Source: an uncultured Prevotellaceae bacterium (GTDB lineage Bacteria > Bacteroidota > Bacteroidia > Bacteroidales > Bacteroidaceae). From it: a DNA stretch of 64,000 bases. The notes beneath the pieces were generated by a model. It was not told the DNA's origin. It saw nothing but the letters and a program-made list of their open reading frames with translations, and did no database searches. Positions 43,071 to 51,025 of this stretch are shown here, piece after piece. The stretch is taken from NCBI GenBank assembly GCA_902782305.1, contig CACZMV010000010.1, positions 1 to 64,000 on the forward strand. The letters are read 5' to 3'. How positions within the stretch are numbered: the stretch's first letter is position 1; the number at the start of each line of letters is the position of its first letter. Position numbers and translations under genes: made by a program.

Positions 43071-43853
43071 ATGCAAGAACGTCACAAAAACAGGAAACTC
43101 TATTTCCACGAACTGGCCCAGACCAGCCAAAAATACTTTATTCCATATATCAAGCAATTCAAACAGCTTGGACAGGACAGTCGCATACTAGAGATAGGCT
43201 GCGGAGACGGCGGCAACCTGCTCCCTTTTGCCCAAATGGGGTACTATACGTTAGGAGTGGACATCTCTGAAAGAAGAATTGCAGATGCACAGAAGTTCTT
43301 TACAGATTGCAATGCGAAAGGCGACTTCCTTGCATCGGATGTATTCTTACTTGAAGAACTGTATGGCACGTTCGACATCATCATCTGCCATGATGTGATT
43401 GAGCACATCGGTGAAAAAAAGCGTTTTCTTTCGTTACTGCCACAGTTCCTCGCAAAGAATGGCATTGTCTTTATGTCGTTTCCTGCATGGCAGATGCCTT
43501 TTGGTGGACATCAGCAGATATGCAGAAGCAAGGTCATAAGCCATTTACCGTTTGTCCATCTCTTGCCCAAAGCATTGTTCCGTTTGCTTCTGAAAGCATG
43601 TGCAGAGGATGATGCCTGCATTAAAGAAATATTGTCCATAAAGGAAACAAAGACATCGATAGAGATATTTGAGAATATACTGAAAAGCATTGGCAAGTTC
43701 ACTATTGCAGATCGAACCCTTTGGCTCATTAATCCCCATTATGAGACTAAATTTGGAATGCATCCTCTCAAATTGCCAAAGTGTTTGGCTTTAATCCCGT
43801 ATGTTCGTAATTTCTTCACGACTTCATGTTTTTATGTGTTGGGTATGGATTAA
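43071..43853 (+). CDS. Class I SAM-dependent methyltransferase
   Basis: A 260-residue protein. The SAM-binding motif I is ILEIGCGDGGNLLPFAQMG, motif II carries LGVDISERRI, and the post-I acidic segment is DIIICHDVIEHIGEKKRF, as in UbiE/Methyltransf_11 and _23 enzymes acting on small molecules, lipids or sugars. The C-terminal 110 residues (HQQICRSKVISHLPFVHLLP onward) form an extra helical part that may hold the substrate. It is monocistronic. An overlapping frame (42989-43270) is not a gene. Confidence 0.85.
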   Translation: MQERHKNRKLYFHELAQTSQKYFIPYIKQFKQLGQDSRILEIGCGDGGNLLPFAQMGYYTLGVDISERRIADAQKFFTDCNAKGDFLASDVFLLEELYGTFDIIICHDVIEHIGEKKRFLSLLPQFLAKNGIVFMSFPAWQMPFGGHQQICRSKVISHLPFVHLLPKALFRLLLKACAEDDACIKEILSIKETKTSIEIFENILKSIGKFTIADRTLWLINPHYETKFGMHPLKLPKCLALIPYVRNFFTTSCFYVLGMD

Positions 43854-44001
43854 TAAATTACTATGTGGCTCACAGGGGGACTTCCCCCTGTGCAATAATC
43901 AATAAGATCTCATAAGTAAGAATCATAAGCTTCAAAAGTATCCGTGCTTCGCGATGGAGTGCGGGGAGGTTTTTTCTCTTTCTTCAGGAAAGTGCCAATT
44001 C

Positions 44002-44064
44002 TCCGGAAGTAATTTTAATTACTCCGAATAGAAATTAAAATAGTCCGAAAGTAATTTTTGTTAC
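44002..44064. repeat. Three 21-bp tandem units starting TCCG
   Basis: Units at 44002, 44023 and 44044 are imperfect copies. The first contains the palindrome GTAATTTTAATTAC, and the third AGTAATTTTTGTTACT. Confidence 0.75.
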
Positions 44065-44103
44065 TCTTGGAGTGTTTTGTTTTTTGCCGAACGTCAAAAT
44101 ACT

Positions 44104-44145
44104 GGTTGGTTATTGCCCAATAAGGGTTGGTTATTGCCCAATAAG
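44104..44145. repeat. Two perfect 21-bp tandem units
   Basis: Each unit contains GGTTGG followed by the palindrome TTATTGCCCAATAA. The two copies are identical over 21 bases and are followed by the palindrome-like GGGCCCCTTATT. Confidence 0.9.
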
Positions 44146-44197
44146 GGCCCCTTATTCCTATTAAATGTTTCTTCTTTTCCGACTAATACAAATTTTT

Positions 44198-44260
44198 AGT
44201 CCGTAGTGAACGGACTCTCAGTCCGTCCCGTTCGGACTGGCAGTCCGTAAGGACGGACTA
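44198..44260. repeat. Three 22-bp AGTCCGT hairpin units
   Basis: AGTCCGT occurs at 44198, 44220 and 44242, each paired with ACGGACT or CGGACT about 11 bases later, giving three adjacent stem-loops with different loops. Confidence 0.85.
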
Positions 44261-44301
44261 AAGGTTACACAGTGTACCCTGTGAGGTCTGCGCCCAAACA
44301 A

Positions 44302-44334
44302 AAGAATCGCTATCAGTGGATGATAGCGATTCTT
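44302..44334 (-). terminator. Terminator of the MFS transporter gene
   Basis: A 14-bp perfect stem AAGAATCGCTATCA/TGATAGCGATTCTT (44302-44315 and 44321-44334) with a 5-base loop. The minus strand continues with TTTGTTTG. Confidence 0.88.
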
Positions 44335-44355
44335 ATTTCGTTTTGCATTTGATGA

Positions 44356-45978
44356 TTATGCTTTGATATTGGGCTCTTCGAGTCCGATACCCTTCTTCTT
44401 GTCAACTACCTTCAGCAACAGACCGAGCAACAAGGCTGCTACACCCAGTGAGGCGAGCATGACGAGCGGTGCGGTATAGTCGAACTGCGTGGGGTCGGTG
44501 ACTCCTGGGTTAGTGGCATCAAGCACCTTGCCAATGAGCAGGGGGAACAGCCACAGACCGATGTTCTGAATCCAGAAGATAAGGGCGTAGGCTGAACCAA
44601 TGACCTTGGCATCAACGAGCTTGGGCACTGAAGGCCACAGCGAAGCGGGTACTAAAGAGAAAGAGGCACCCAGCACCAGAATGGTGGCATAGGCAATGAT
44701 GATGCCTCCCACAGCATTACCCTTGAACATAGGAAGAACAAAGGCGAAGGTGAGGTGACAACCAATGAGCAGCAATGAGCCCAGAACGAGCATGGTGGCT
44801 GCCTTGCCGTGGTGGTCGAGATAGCTGCCCAGAATAGGAGTGATGAGTACAGCCAGCAAGGGGAATACGGCAAAGATAGACTCTGCAGACTGACGCATGA
44901 AGCCCATATAACAATAGGTGATAAGGGCAATGATGCTTATAGCCAGCAAACCATACTTGCTTGAGGCCTTCTTCTGGAAATTAGAGGCAAAGCCAGTAGC
45001 AGCCACGATGAGCATGATAACATACTGTATGATGGTAACATCGGGTTGTGCCCAGAAAGAATCGGCATCAGGAAGGGTAAGCGTCAGGTTGCACTGGAGC
45101 ATGTTAACAGCATACTTCTGGAAGGGGAAGATGGCTGAATAGTAAAGCACGCAGAGCAGGGCGACAATCCAGAAACCGCTGTCGCTGAGAATCTTGCCAA
45201 TGTCGCTGACCTTGAAGGGGTCGTCCTTCTCCTCAGCCTCACCCGTCTGTGCATCGAGTTTCTGATCCATGAAGAAATAGACAATGGTCATGATGAGTGC
45301 AATACACATCAGTACCACACCAAAGGCTACGCTACGGCTCACGCTGACCTCGCCACCCAGACGGGCAAAGAAGGGCGAGAAAATCATACAGGTGGCTACA
45401 CCCAGACGAGCCAGAGCCATCTCTGAACCCATAGCCAGAGCCATCTCACGACCCTTGAACCATTTCACGATACCTCTGGAAACGGTGATTCCTGCCATCT
45501 CGCAACCACAGCCGAAAATCATGAAGCCACAGGCTGCAAACTTGGCTGAGGCGGGCATACCCTCGTAGAAAGGAGAAACACCTAGTTCGTCGAAGCCAGG
45601 GATGTAGTTGAGGTTGTTGTTAAACCAAGTCTCCAGTCCACTGCCAATGAATGATTCGCTGATAGCATACCACTTGACGCAGGCTCCCACCAGCATAACA
45701 GCTGCGGAGAGTACGGCAGTGAAGCGGACACCCATCTTGTCGAGGATGATACCTGCGAAGATGAGGAAGAAAACGAAGACGTTAAGGAACACCTCGGAAC
45801 CCTGCATGGTGCCGAAGGCGGTAGAATCCCATCCGCGGGTTTCCTGCATGAGGTCCTTGATGGGTGAGAGAATGTCCATAAAGATGTATGAACAGAACAT
45901 AGCCATAGCCAACAGCAAAAGGGCTGTCCAGCGCATGGCTGCTGAGTCTCTCAAAGTTTTCTGAATTGCTTGAGTCAT
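44356..45978 (-). CDS. MFS transporter
   Basis: A 540-residue inner-membrane protein with about 12 helices. MFS motif A-like segments are FAGIILDKMGVRFTAVLS and, in the second half, GSYLDHHGKAATMLVLGS. A helix-4/5 stretch reads EMAGITVSRGIVKWFKGREM. An insertion between helices 3 and 4 (about 95-150) is unusually long. The overall look recalls the MFSD1-like and nitrate/oxalate-type MFS groups; the substrate is unknown. It is monocistronic, with a TACCTTTGC promoter element and a strong terminator. Confidence 0.8.
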   Translation of the reverse strand: MTQAIQKTLRDSAAMRWTALLLLAMAMFCSYIFMDILSPIKDLMQETRGWDSTAFGTMQGSEVFLNVFVFFLIFAGIILDKMGVRFTAVLSAAVMLVGACVKWYAISESFIGSGLETWFNNNLNYIPGFDELGVSPFYEGMPASAKFAACGFMIFGCGCEMAGITVSRGIVKWFKGREMALAMGSEMALARLGVATCMIFSPFFARLGGEVSVSRSVAFGVVLMCIALIMTIVYFFMDQKLDAQTGEAEEKDDPFKVSDIGKILSDSGFWIVALLCVLYYSAIFPFQKYAVNMLQCNLTLTLPDADSFWAQPDVTIIQYVIMLIVAATGFASNFQKKASSKYGLLAISIIALITYCYMGFMRQSAESIFAVFPLLAVLITPILGSYLDHHGKAATMLVLGSLLLIGCHLTFAFVLPMFKGNAVGGIIIAYATILVLGASFSLVPASLWPSVPKLVDAKVIGSAYALIFWIQNIGLWLFPLLIGKVLDATNPGVTDPTQFDYTAPLVMLASLGVAALLLGLLLKVVDKKKGIGLEEPNIKA

Positions 45979-46011
45979 CTTAAATATTTATTTGATTTTC
46001 GAAATTTGATT

Positions 46012-46020
46012 GCAAAGGTA
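46012..46020 (-). promoter_or_regulatory. -7 element upstream of the MFS gene
   Basis: Minus-strand TACCTTTGC, 33 bases before the ATG at 45978. Confidence 0.7.
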
Positions 46021-46101
46021 CAAATAAGTGAGTGAAATGCCAAATATATTTGAGCATTTCCGAGCGAAAATGCCTTCAACGCAGTTAAAGGTACAAAATT
46101 A

Positions 46102-46128
46102 TTCTTATTCTTAATTCTTTATTCTTAT
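46102..46128. repeat. Degenerate heptamer array TTCTTAN
   Basis: TTCTTA, TTCTTAA, TTCTTTA, TTCTTAT lie immediately before the -7 element of the phosphatase gene. Confidence 0.5.
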
Positions 46129-46136
46129 TTTATTTG

Positions 46137-46145
46137 TATCTTTGC
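46137..46145 (+). promoter_or_regulatory. -7 element upstream of the SpoIIE phosphatase gene
   Basis: TATCTTTGC, 18 bases before the ATG at 46164. Confidence 0.7.
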
Positions 46146-46163
46146 CCTCACTAATGCGAATCA

Positions 46164-48377
46164 ATGATGAAACAGAAGCACAAAGACAACTTGGTAATGC
46201 GAATGATTTCGCATGGCGGATGGCGCAATTTGAGTCTGATTGTCGTGTCAGCTCTTTTGTTGGAATTGGTATCTGCCTTGCAATACTATTATGCGCATGG
46301 CTTGTTGGAAGAAGAAACAGAAGAGCGTGTGCTGACTGTGCTGAACTATAAGGCTTATTCATTGAGACAGGTTCTGAATTCTACGGAGCAGATGATGCGA
46401 GACCATTTATGGGATGTGGAGCGTAACCTGCACAGCCCCGATTCGCTCTACAGTGTACTGACTCGTATTGTTCGTGCTAATGACGATGATAAGATAGTGG
46501 GTGGATTCCTTTGCTTTGTGCCCTACTATTATCCTGAGAAAGGACGCTTGTTTGAGCCTTATGTATATGAAGAAGGTGGTCGTTTGGTAAAGGAACAACT
46601 GGGTGGAAAGAATGGACACGACTATACACAGCATCCTGCTTACAAGAGAATACAGAGTGAACTGAAGCCATTATGGAGCGATCCTTATGAATATAAGAAT
46701 GCATCGGGTGTAATGTCGTTGACCACCTATTCTTTCCCGTTGCTGAACAAGAAAGGTGAACTGATAGCTATTTGTGGACTGGATATATCGTTGGAATGGT
46801 TGGGCGACACGCTGAATGCCACACGATATAATCCATCGTCATTCGACTTGTTTCTGACGAGAACAGGAAAACTGGTGGGTGGTCCGCCAGAAAAGAGGGT
46901 AAGTGTGGAGCGTAGAAACAAAGTGGTATCGCTGATTAACGACAGCACCATTGAACGGGAACCTACCTTCAACGAGCATGTCAGCGTGATAGAGTTTTAC
47001 GATAGGGAGATTAAGGATAAAGGCTATATCTACACGTTGCGCATGGAGGCGGCGCCCCATTGGACATTGGCGTTGGTAGGCTATGACAAGGAGGTGTATG
47101 GTCAGTTGGATGCGCTCAGAATCTATATCTCATTGTTGATGCTGGTTGGTTTCTTCCTGTTAGGCTTTATCGTGCATCGTTCGTACCGTAATATATACCG
47201 CCTGCATCAGGCTGACATGAAACAGGAACGTATAGGCAGTGAACTGCATATCGCACAACAGATACAGCAGTCCATGCTGCCGAAGGTGTTCCCGCCATTC
47301 CCTGAACGGAATGATATAGATATTTATGGAATGCTGCTGCCAGCCCGTGAAGTGGGAGGCGACCTGTTCGACTTCTTTATCCGTGACGAAAAACTATTCT
47401 TCTGCATTGGCGATGTATCAGGAAAGGGTGTGCCGTCTGCGATGGTAATGGCACAGGTTCTTTCGCTGTTTCGTAGCTTAATGTCCAGGGGCAACAATCC
47501 TGCCCATATCATGGTATCGCTGAATGAAGTGTTTTGCCATCATAACGAGTCGAACATGTTTATCACGTTCTTTGTAGGAGTGTTGGACCTGCCAACGGGA
47601 CGTCTGCGCTATTGTAATGCCGGTCACGACCGTCCTATTATCATTGGGCAGGGCTCCTTGGATGCCAACCCGCATCTGCCATTGGGCGTGTTTGATGACG
47701 TGAAGTATGAGACGCAGGAAACTCAACTGGAGAATGGCACAACACTATTCCTTTATACAGACGGACTGACAGAGGCCATGAATAAACAGCATGAAATGTT
47801 CAGACTGAAGCGAGTGATGGGAACGCTTGTGGAGAAGGAGTCTTGTCAGGCACTGGTTGAGCATATGCAAGAGACGGTGAAGACCTTTGTCCAAGGTGCA
47901 GAACAGAGCGATGACTTGACGATGCTTGCCATTAGATATCATCGTCCTGAAAACGCATATATTTTGGACGAGAGCATTGTGCTCAATAGCAACATCAAAG
48001 AAATCCGTGATTTGAATGATTTCATAAAAAAGGTGTGTGGTGCTCTGTCGCTAGACGAGAAGATGACCCGCAAGATTCGATTGGCTGTGGAGGAAGCTGT
48101 AGTCAACGTGATGGAATATGCCTATCCAGAAGGAAAGAAGGGCGATGTCACCGTGGTAGCAAAGGCTAATAGCAATCGCTTGAAGATAATCATTACAGAC
48201 CAAGGAAAGCCATTTGACCCCACCCAGAAGGAAAAGGCTGATGTGTCACTGACTGCGGAAGAACGTCCGATTGGTGGACTGGGCCTCCTGCTGGTGCGCG
48301 AACTGATGGACTCTATCAATTATGAACGTGAGGGAAACAGTAATGTGCTGACATTAAGGATAAACTATAATAAGTAA
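46164..48377 (+). CDS. Membrane sensor fused to PP2C (SpoIIE/RsbU) phosphatase and RsbW-like kinase
   Basis: A 737-residue protein. A transmembrane helix at about 22-42 (LSLIVVSALLLELVSALQYY) precedes a periplasmic Cache-type sensor domain (about 45-310). A second helix is at about 317-337 (YISLLMLVGFFLLGFIVHRS). After a linker comes the PP2C domain (about 365-580) with metal sites EVGGDLFDFF, IGDVSGKGVPSAMVMAQVL and SDDLTMLAIRY. The C-terminal part (about 605-737) is a HATPase_c_2 anti-sigma-type kinase with the N-box AVEEAVVNVMEYAYPEGKKG, ITDQGKPFDP and GGLGLLLVRELMD. Opposing kinase and phosphatase activities thus sit on one chain; the partner is the STAS protein 12 bases downstream. Start 46164 or 46167. 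Confidence 0.85.
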   Translation: MMKQKHKDNLVMRMISHGGWRNLSLIVVSALLLELVSALQYYYAHGLLEEETEERVLTVLNYKAYSLRQVLNSTEQMMRDHLWDVERNLHSPDSLYSVLTRIVRANDDDKIVGGFLCFVPYYYPEKGRLFEPYVYEEGGRLVKEQLGGKNGHDYTQHPAYKRIQSELKPLWSDPYEYKNASGVMSLTTYSFPLLNKKGELIAICGLDISLEWLGDTLNATRYNPSSFDLFLTRTGKLVGGPPEKRVSVERRNKVVSLINDSTIEREPTFNEHVSVIEFYDREIKDKGYIYTLRMEAAPHWTLALVGYDKEVYGQLDALRIYISLLMLVGFFLLGFIVHRSYRNIYRLHQADMKQERIGSELHIAQQIQQSMLPKVFPPFPERNDIDIYGMLLPAREVGGDLFDFFIRDEKLFFCIGDVSGKGVPSAMVMAQVLSLFRSLMSRGNNPAHIMVSLNEVFCHHNESNMFITFFVGVLDLPTGRLRYCNAGHDRPIIIGQGSLDANPHLPLGVFDDVKYETQETQLENGTTLFLYTDGLTEAMNKQHEMFRLKRVMGTLVEKESCQALVEHMQETVKTFVQGAEQSDDLTMLAIRYHRPENAYILDESIVLNSNIKEIRDLNDFIKKVCGALSLDEKMTRKIRLAVEEAVVNVMEYAYPEGKKGDVTVVAKANSNRLKIIITDQGKPFDPTQKEKADVSLTAEERPIGGLGLLLVRELMDSINYEREGNSNVLTLRINYNK

Positions 48378-48389
48378 AATAAGAAACGT

Positions 48390-48692
48390 ATGAAAATTAA
48401 CATGAAAGAAGTGGACGGCAAAGTAGTCGTCACATTAGATGGAGAAATGGATACCACTGCTGCAGTGGAGGTGGAAAAGGTTTTGAGTCCGCTCTATTCT
48501 GAGCAGGAAAAGGATATCATCCTTGACTGTGCAAAACTGGAATATATTGCCTCGAGTGGATTGCGCATCCTGTTGTCTATCCTGAAGGGTGCTAAGGCAA
48601 GTGGACGTAGTGTGGTGATGCGCCATGTGAATGAGGACATCAAGGATGTGTTCAAACTTACAGGGTTCATCAACATATTCACTTTCGAATAA
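48390..48692 (+). CDS. STAS-domain anti-sigma-factor antagonist (RsbV/SpoIIAA-like)
   Basis: A 100-residue single STAS domain with VVVTLDGEMDTTAAVEVEKV, DIILDCAKLEYIASSGLRIL and FKLTGFINIFTF. The Ser pair in ASSGLR is where antagonists of this family are phosphorylated. It should be phosphorylated by the HATPase part and dephosphorylated by the PP2C part of the upstream protein. In Firmicutes this switch frees sigma B or F. Bacteroidetes have no such sigma factor that I know of, so the output is unknown. It ends at a two-way terminator. Confidence 0.9.
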   Translation: MKINMKEVDGKVVVTLDGEMDTTAAVEVEKVLSPLYSEQEKDIILDCAKLEYIASSGLRILLSILKGAKASGRSVVMRHVNEDIKDVFKLTGFINIFTFE

Positions 48693-48695
48693 TCG

Positions 48696-48739
48696 GAAAA
48701 TATGAATGCGTAGCCAATCAGCTACGCATTCATATTTTC
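48696..48739. terminator. Two-way terminator between STAS and S9 peptidase genes
   Basis: A 19-bp perfect stem (48696-48714 and 48721-48739; inner part GAATGCGTAGC/GCTACGCATTC) with loop CAATCA and AT-rich ends on both sides. Confidence 0.92.
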
Positions 48740-48755
48740 TGTTCGTATTTGTTCT

Positions 48756-50996
48756 TTAGTCTTTCAACCAACGGTCTAGCCAGTCGAAGAAAGTACGTTG
48801 CCACAGAATACCATTCTGAGGCTTCAATACCCAGTGGTTCTCGTCAGGGAAGATGAGCAACTCTGCAGGAATTCCACGCAGACGGGCAGCATTGAAGGCA
48901 CCCATACCTTGGTTATAGACGATACGATAGTCTTTCTCACCATGGATACAGAGAATAGGGGTGTCCCACTGGTCCACAAACTTGTGAGGTGAGTTCTCGT
49001 AAGTCTTGGCAGCACGAGCGGTGCGGTTCTTGTTCCAATAGGCATCATCGTATTCCCAGTTAGAGAAGAAGACCTCCTCAGTATCTGTATACATTGACTC
49101 AAGGTTGAAGGCACCATCGTGAGAGATGAAAGCCTTGAAACGCTTGTTGTGATGACCTGCGAGATAGTAAACGCTGAAGCCACCAAACGAAGCACCGACA
49201 GCACCCAGACGATTCTTGTCAACGAAGGGCAGAGAATCAGCGGCGAAGTCGATGGCTGCAAGATAGTCGTCCATGCACTGACCTGTCCAATCGCCAGAGA
49301 TTTCTTCCTTCCACTCTTGTCCGAAACCAGGCAGACCGTGACGGTTAGGAGCTACTACAACATAGCCGTTGGCAGCCATCATCTGGAAGTTCCAGCGATA
49401 GCTCCAGAACTGTGAAACAGGCGACTGAGGACCACCTTCGCAGAAGAGCAGGGTGGGGTACTTCTTGCCTTCCTCATAGTTAGCAGGCAACATAACCCAT
49501 ACCAATTCCTTCTTGCCATCGGTCGTGGGTACCCAGTATTGCTGCATCTTACCAAAGGTCAGCTGGTCGAGAATGTGTTTGTTCTCGAACGAGAGCTGGG
49601 TAATGTCAGCAGAACCGCTGACTACAGTACCTTTCTTCATTTTAGGTGATACCATGTAAATGTCCGTAGGAGTAGAAAGGCTCTGACGGGTAGCCAGGAT
49701 GCGCTGTCCGTTGTTTGCCATCTGAATGCTGGTCCAGTCGTCCCAAGTCTCTGTGAGTTGTGTTACCTCACCTTTCTGATTGGCCATGTACATGTTGCAG
49801 CAACCATGCCATACGCTGAGGAAATAGAACTGTGGGGCGGTGACCTTCATTTTCTTGCCATTGGCGGGTGACCAGCAGAAAGCTTCTACATCGCTCTTCC
49901 AATTAAGATAATGCTTCTTGCCAGTCTCCAATGAATAGATGCACAGACGATTGAGATCGGCCTCATAGCCATCACGGGCCATTGACTGCCAAGCAATGTA
50001 TTTGCCATCAGGTGAGAACTGAGGATTCTGGTCGTAGCCAGGATTCTCGCGAACGGTATTCTTGTTGACAGCCTGATCAGCCTTGGTATGGGAAGGATCG
50101 CTCTCTGGGGCAATATATCCTTCAGGCTTGCAAAGGTTCTTGGTCTCGCGCGTACCTATATTATATAAATAGATGTCAGAATCGGTAGAGGTGGCATAGT
50201 TGATACCCACCTTCTTGCGACAAGTATATGCGATGGTCTTTGAATCAGGGCTCCAAGCCAACTGCTCAATACCACCGAACGGTTCCATCGGGCATTCGTA
50301 GGGTTCGCCCTCCAAGATGTCAACCATATCCTGGGAAATCATTTCTAATTTGACTTCCCCTTCGGCCGTCGACCTTTGGTTCTCATTTCTCATTTCTAAT
50401 TTCGCCAGATAGGGATGTTGGATGCTTTCCACATAGTGGTCCCAGTGGCGATACATCAGATCAGTAACCCTACGACCTGTAGCTTTGGGCAGGTCATCGG
50501 GATTCTTCTGGATAACCTCATGGAAAGGCATAGACTTAATGATGATGACCTTCTGACGATCGGGCGAGAACTTGAAGCCTTCCACCTGTCCATCCGTCTT
50601 GCTTAACTGTTTGCGGTCAGAACCATCGGCCTTCATCATCCAAACCTCACCACCACTCATATAGGCAATTCTTTCAGCATCCAGCCACGTAGGATCGGTT
50701 TCGCTCTTGCTGCTGGTTGTCAACTGACGATTGTTGCTTCCGTCTGCATTCATGATGCAGATGACCTGATGGCTCTTGTTCTGCTTGACACTATAGTAGC
50801 CTACCTGATAGACTATCTGTTGACCATTGGGCGAAGCCTCTACAGTTCCGATGCGTCCCATAGCCCATAAAGCCTCAGGAGTCATCATGCGACTTTTCAG
50901 TTTGATATTACTCTTTCCGATGTTCACGTTGTCTTCTGCATTTACGCTGCCCAGTACCGTCAGTACAGCGACAGCCAGGATAATTAGTCTTTTCAT
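48756..50996 (-). CDS. S9-family prolyl oligopeptidase/dipeptidyl-peptidase
   Basis: A 746-residue exported peptidase with signal peptide MKRLIILAVAVLTVLGSVNA. The N-terminal half is a WD40-like beta-propeller (IVYQVGYYSVKQNKSH, SPDSKTIAYTCRK, FSPDGKYIAWQSMARDGYEA). The alpha/beta-hydrolase domain (about 500-746) has the nucleophile in GAVGASFGGFSVYYLAGHH, the Asp in TPILCIHGEKDYRI and the His in FPDENHWVLKP. It releases short peptides in the periplasm, feeding peptide importers. A 17-residue stretch around KLEMRNENQRSTAEGEVKLE looks inserted: it is bounded by 12-bp direct repeats and built on heptamers, within the propeller before DILEGEPYECPM. Confidence 0.92.
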   Translation of the reverse strand: MKRLIILAVAVLTVLGSVNAEDNVNIGKSNIKLKSRMMTPEALWAMGRIGTVEASPNGQQIVYQVGYYSVKQNKSHQVICIMNADGSNNRQLTTSSKSETDPTWLDAERIAYMSGGEVWMMKADGSDRKQLSKTDGQVEGFKFSPDRQKVIIIKSMPFHEVIQKNPDDLPKATGRRVTDLMYRHWDHYVESIQHPYLAKLEMRNENQRSTAEGEVKLEMISQDMVDILEGEPYECPMEPFGGIEQLAWSPDSKTIAYTCRKKVGINYATSTDSDIYLYNIGTRETKNLCKPEGYIAPESDPSHTKADQAVNKNTVRENPGYDQNPQFSPDGKYIAWQSMARDGYEADLNRLCIYSLETGKKHYLNWKSDVEAFCWSPANGKKMKVTAPQFYFLSVWHGCCNMYMANQKGEVTQLTETWDDWTSIQMANNGQRILATRQSLSTPTDIYMVSPKMKKGTVVSGSADITQLSFENKHILDQLTFGKMQQYWVPTTDGKKELVWVMLPANYEEGKKYPTLLFCEGGPQSPVSQFWSYRWNFQMMAANGYVVVAPNRHGLPGFGQEWKEEISGDWTGQCMDDYLAAIDFAADSLPFVDKNRLGAVGASFGGFSVYYLAGHHNKRFKAFISHDGAFNLESMYTDTEEVFFSNWEYDDAYWNKNRTARAAKTYENSPHKFVDQWDTPILCIHGEKDYRIVYNQGMGAFNAARLRGIPAELLIFPDENHWVLKPQNGILWQRTFFDWLDRWLKD
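50340..50402. repeat. In-frame 51-bp insert with 12-bp direct repeats and heptamers in the S9 peptidase gene
   Basis: CATTTCTAATTT occurs at 50340-50351 and 50391-50402, exactly 51 bases (17 codons) apart. Next to the second copy are CTCATTT units (50382-50402). The result is the doubled KLEM in the protein. Confidence 0.75.
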
Positions 50997-51025
50997 ATGA
51001 GTATAAGTAGGTTAGAGGTGCATTC

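Larger units (their letters stand above)
43854..44355. other. Non-coding tract of tandem mini-hairpins
   Basis: A 502-base gap with no gene. In order it holds a hairpin CACAGGGGGA/TCCCCCTGTG (43871-43892), three 21-bp palindromic units (44002-44064), two 21-bp units (44104-44145), three 22-bp AGTCCGT hairpins (44198-44260), an inverted copy of CTCACAGGG (44277-44285, pairing with 43869-43877), and the terminator of the MFS gene (44302-44334). Confidence 0.75.

Noticed and set aside
42989-43270. 93-codon frame overlapping the methyltransferase start
   Set aside because: The methyltransferase frame has the SAM motifs and follows the promoter; the overlapping frame has neither.
44104-44145. Attachment site or integrase core from the 21-bp duplication
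   Set aside because: No integrase, tRNA gene or mobile genes are adjacent, and the unit is only part of a longer hairpin tract.
43869-44285. Insertion-sequence remnant bounded by CTCACAGGG inverted repeats
   Set aside because: No transposase fragment or target duplication seen. Kept only as a finding, not called a mobile element.
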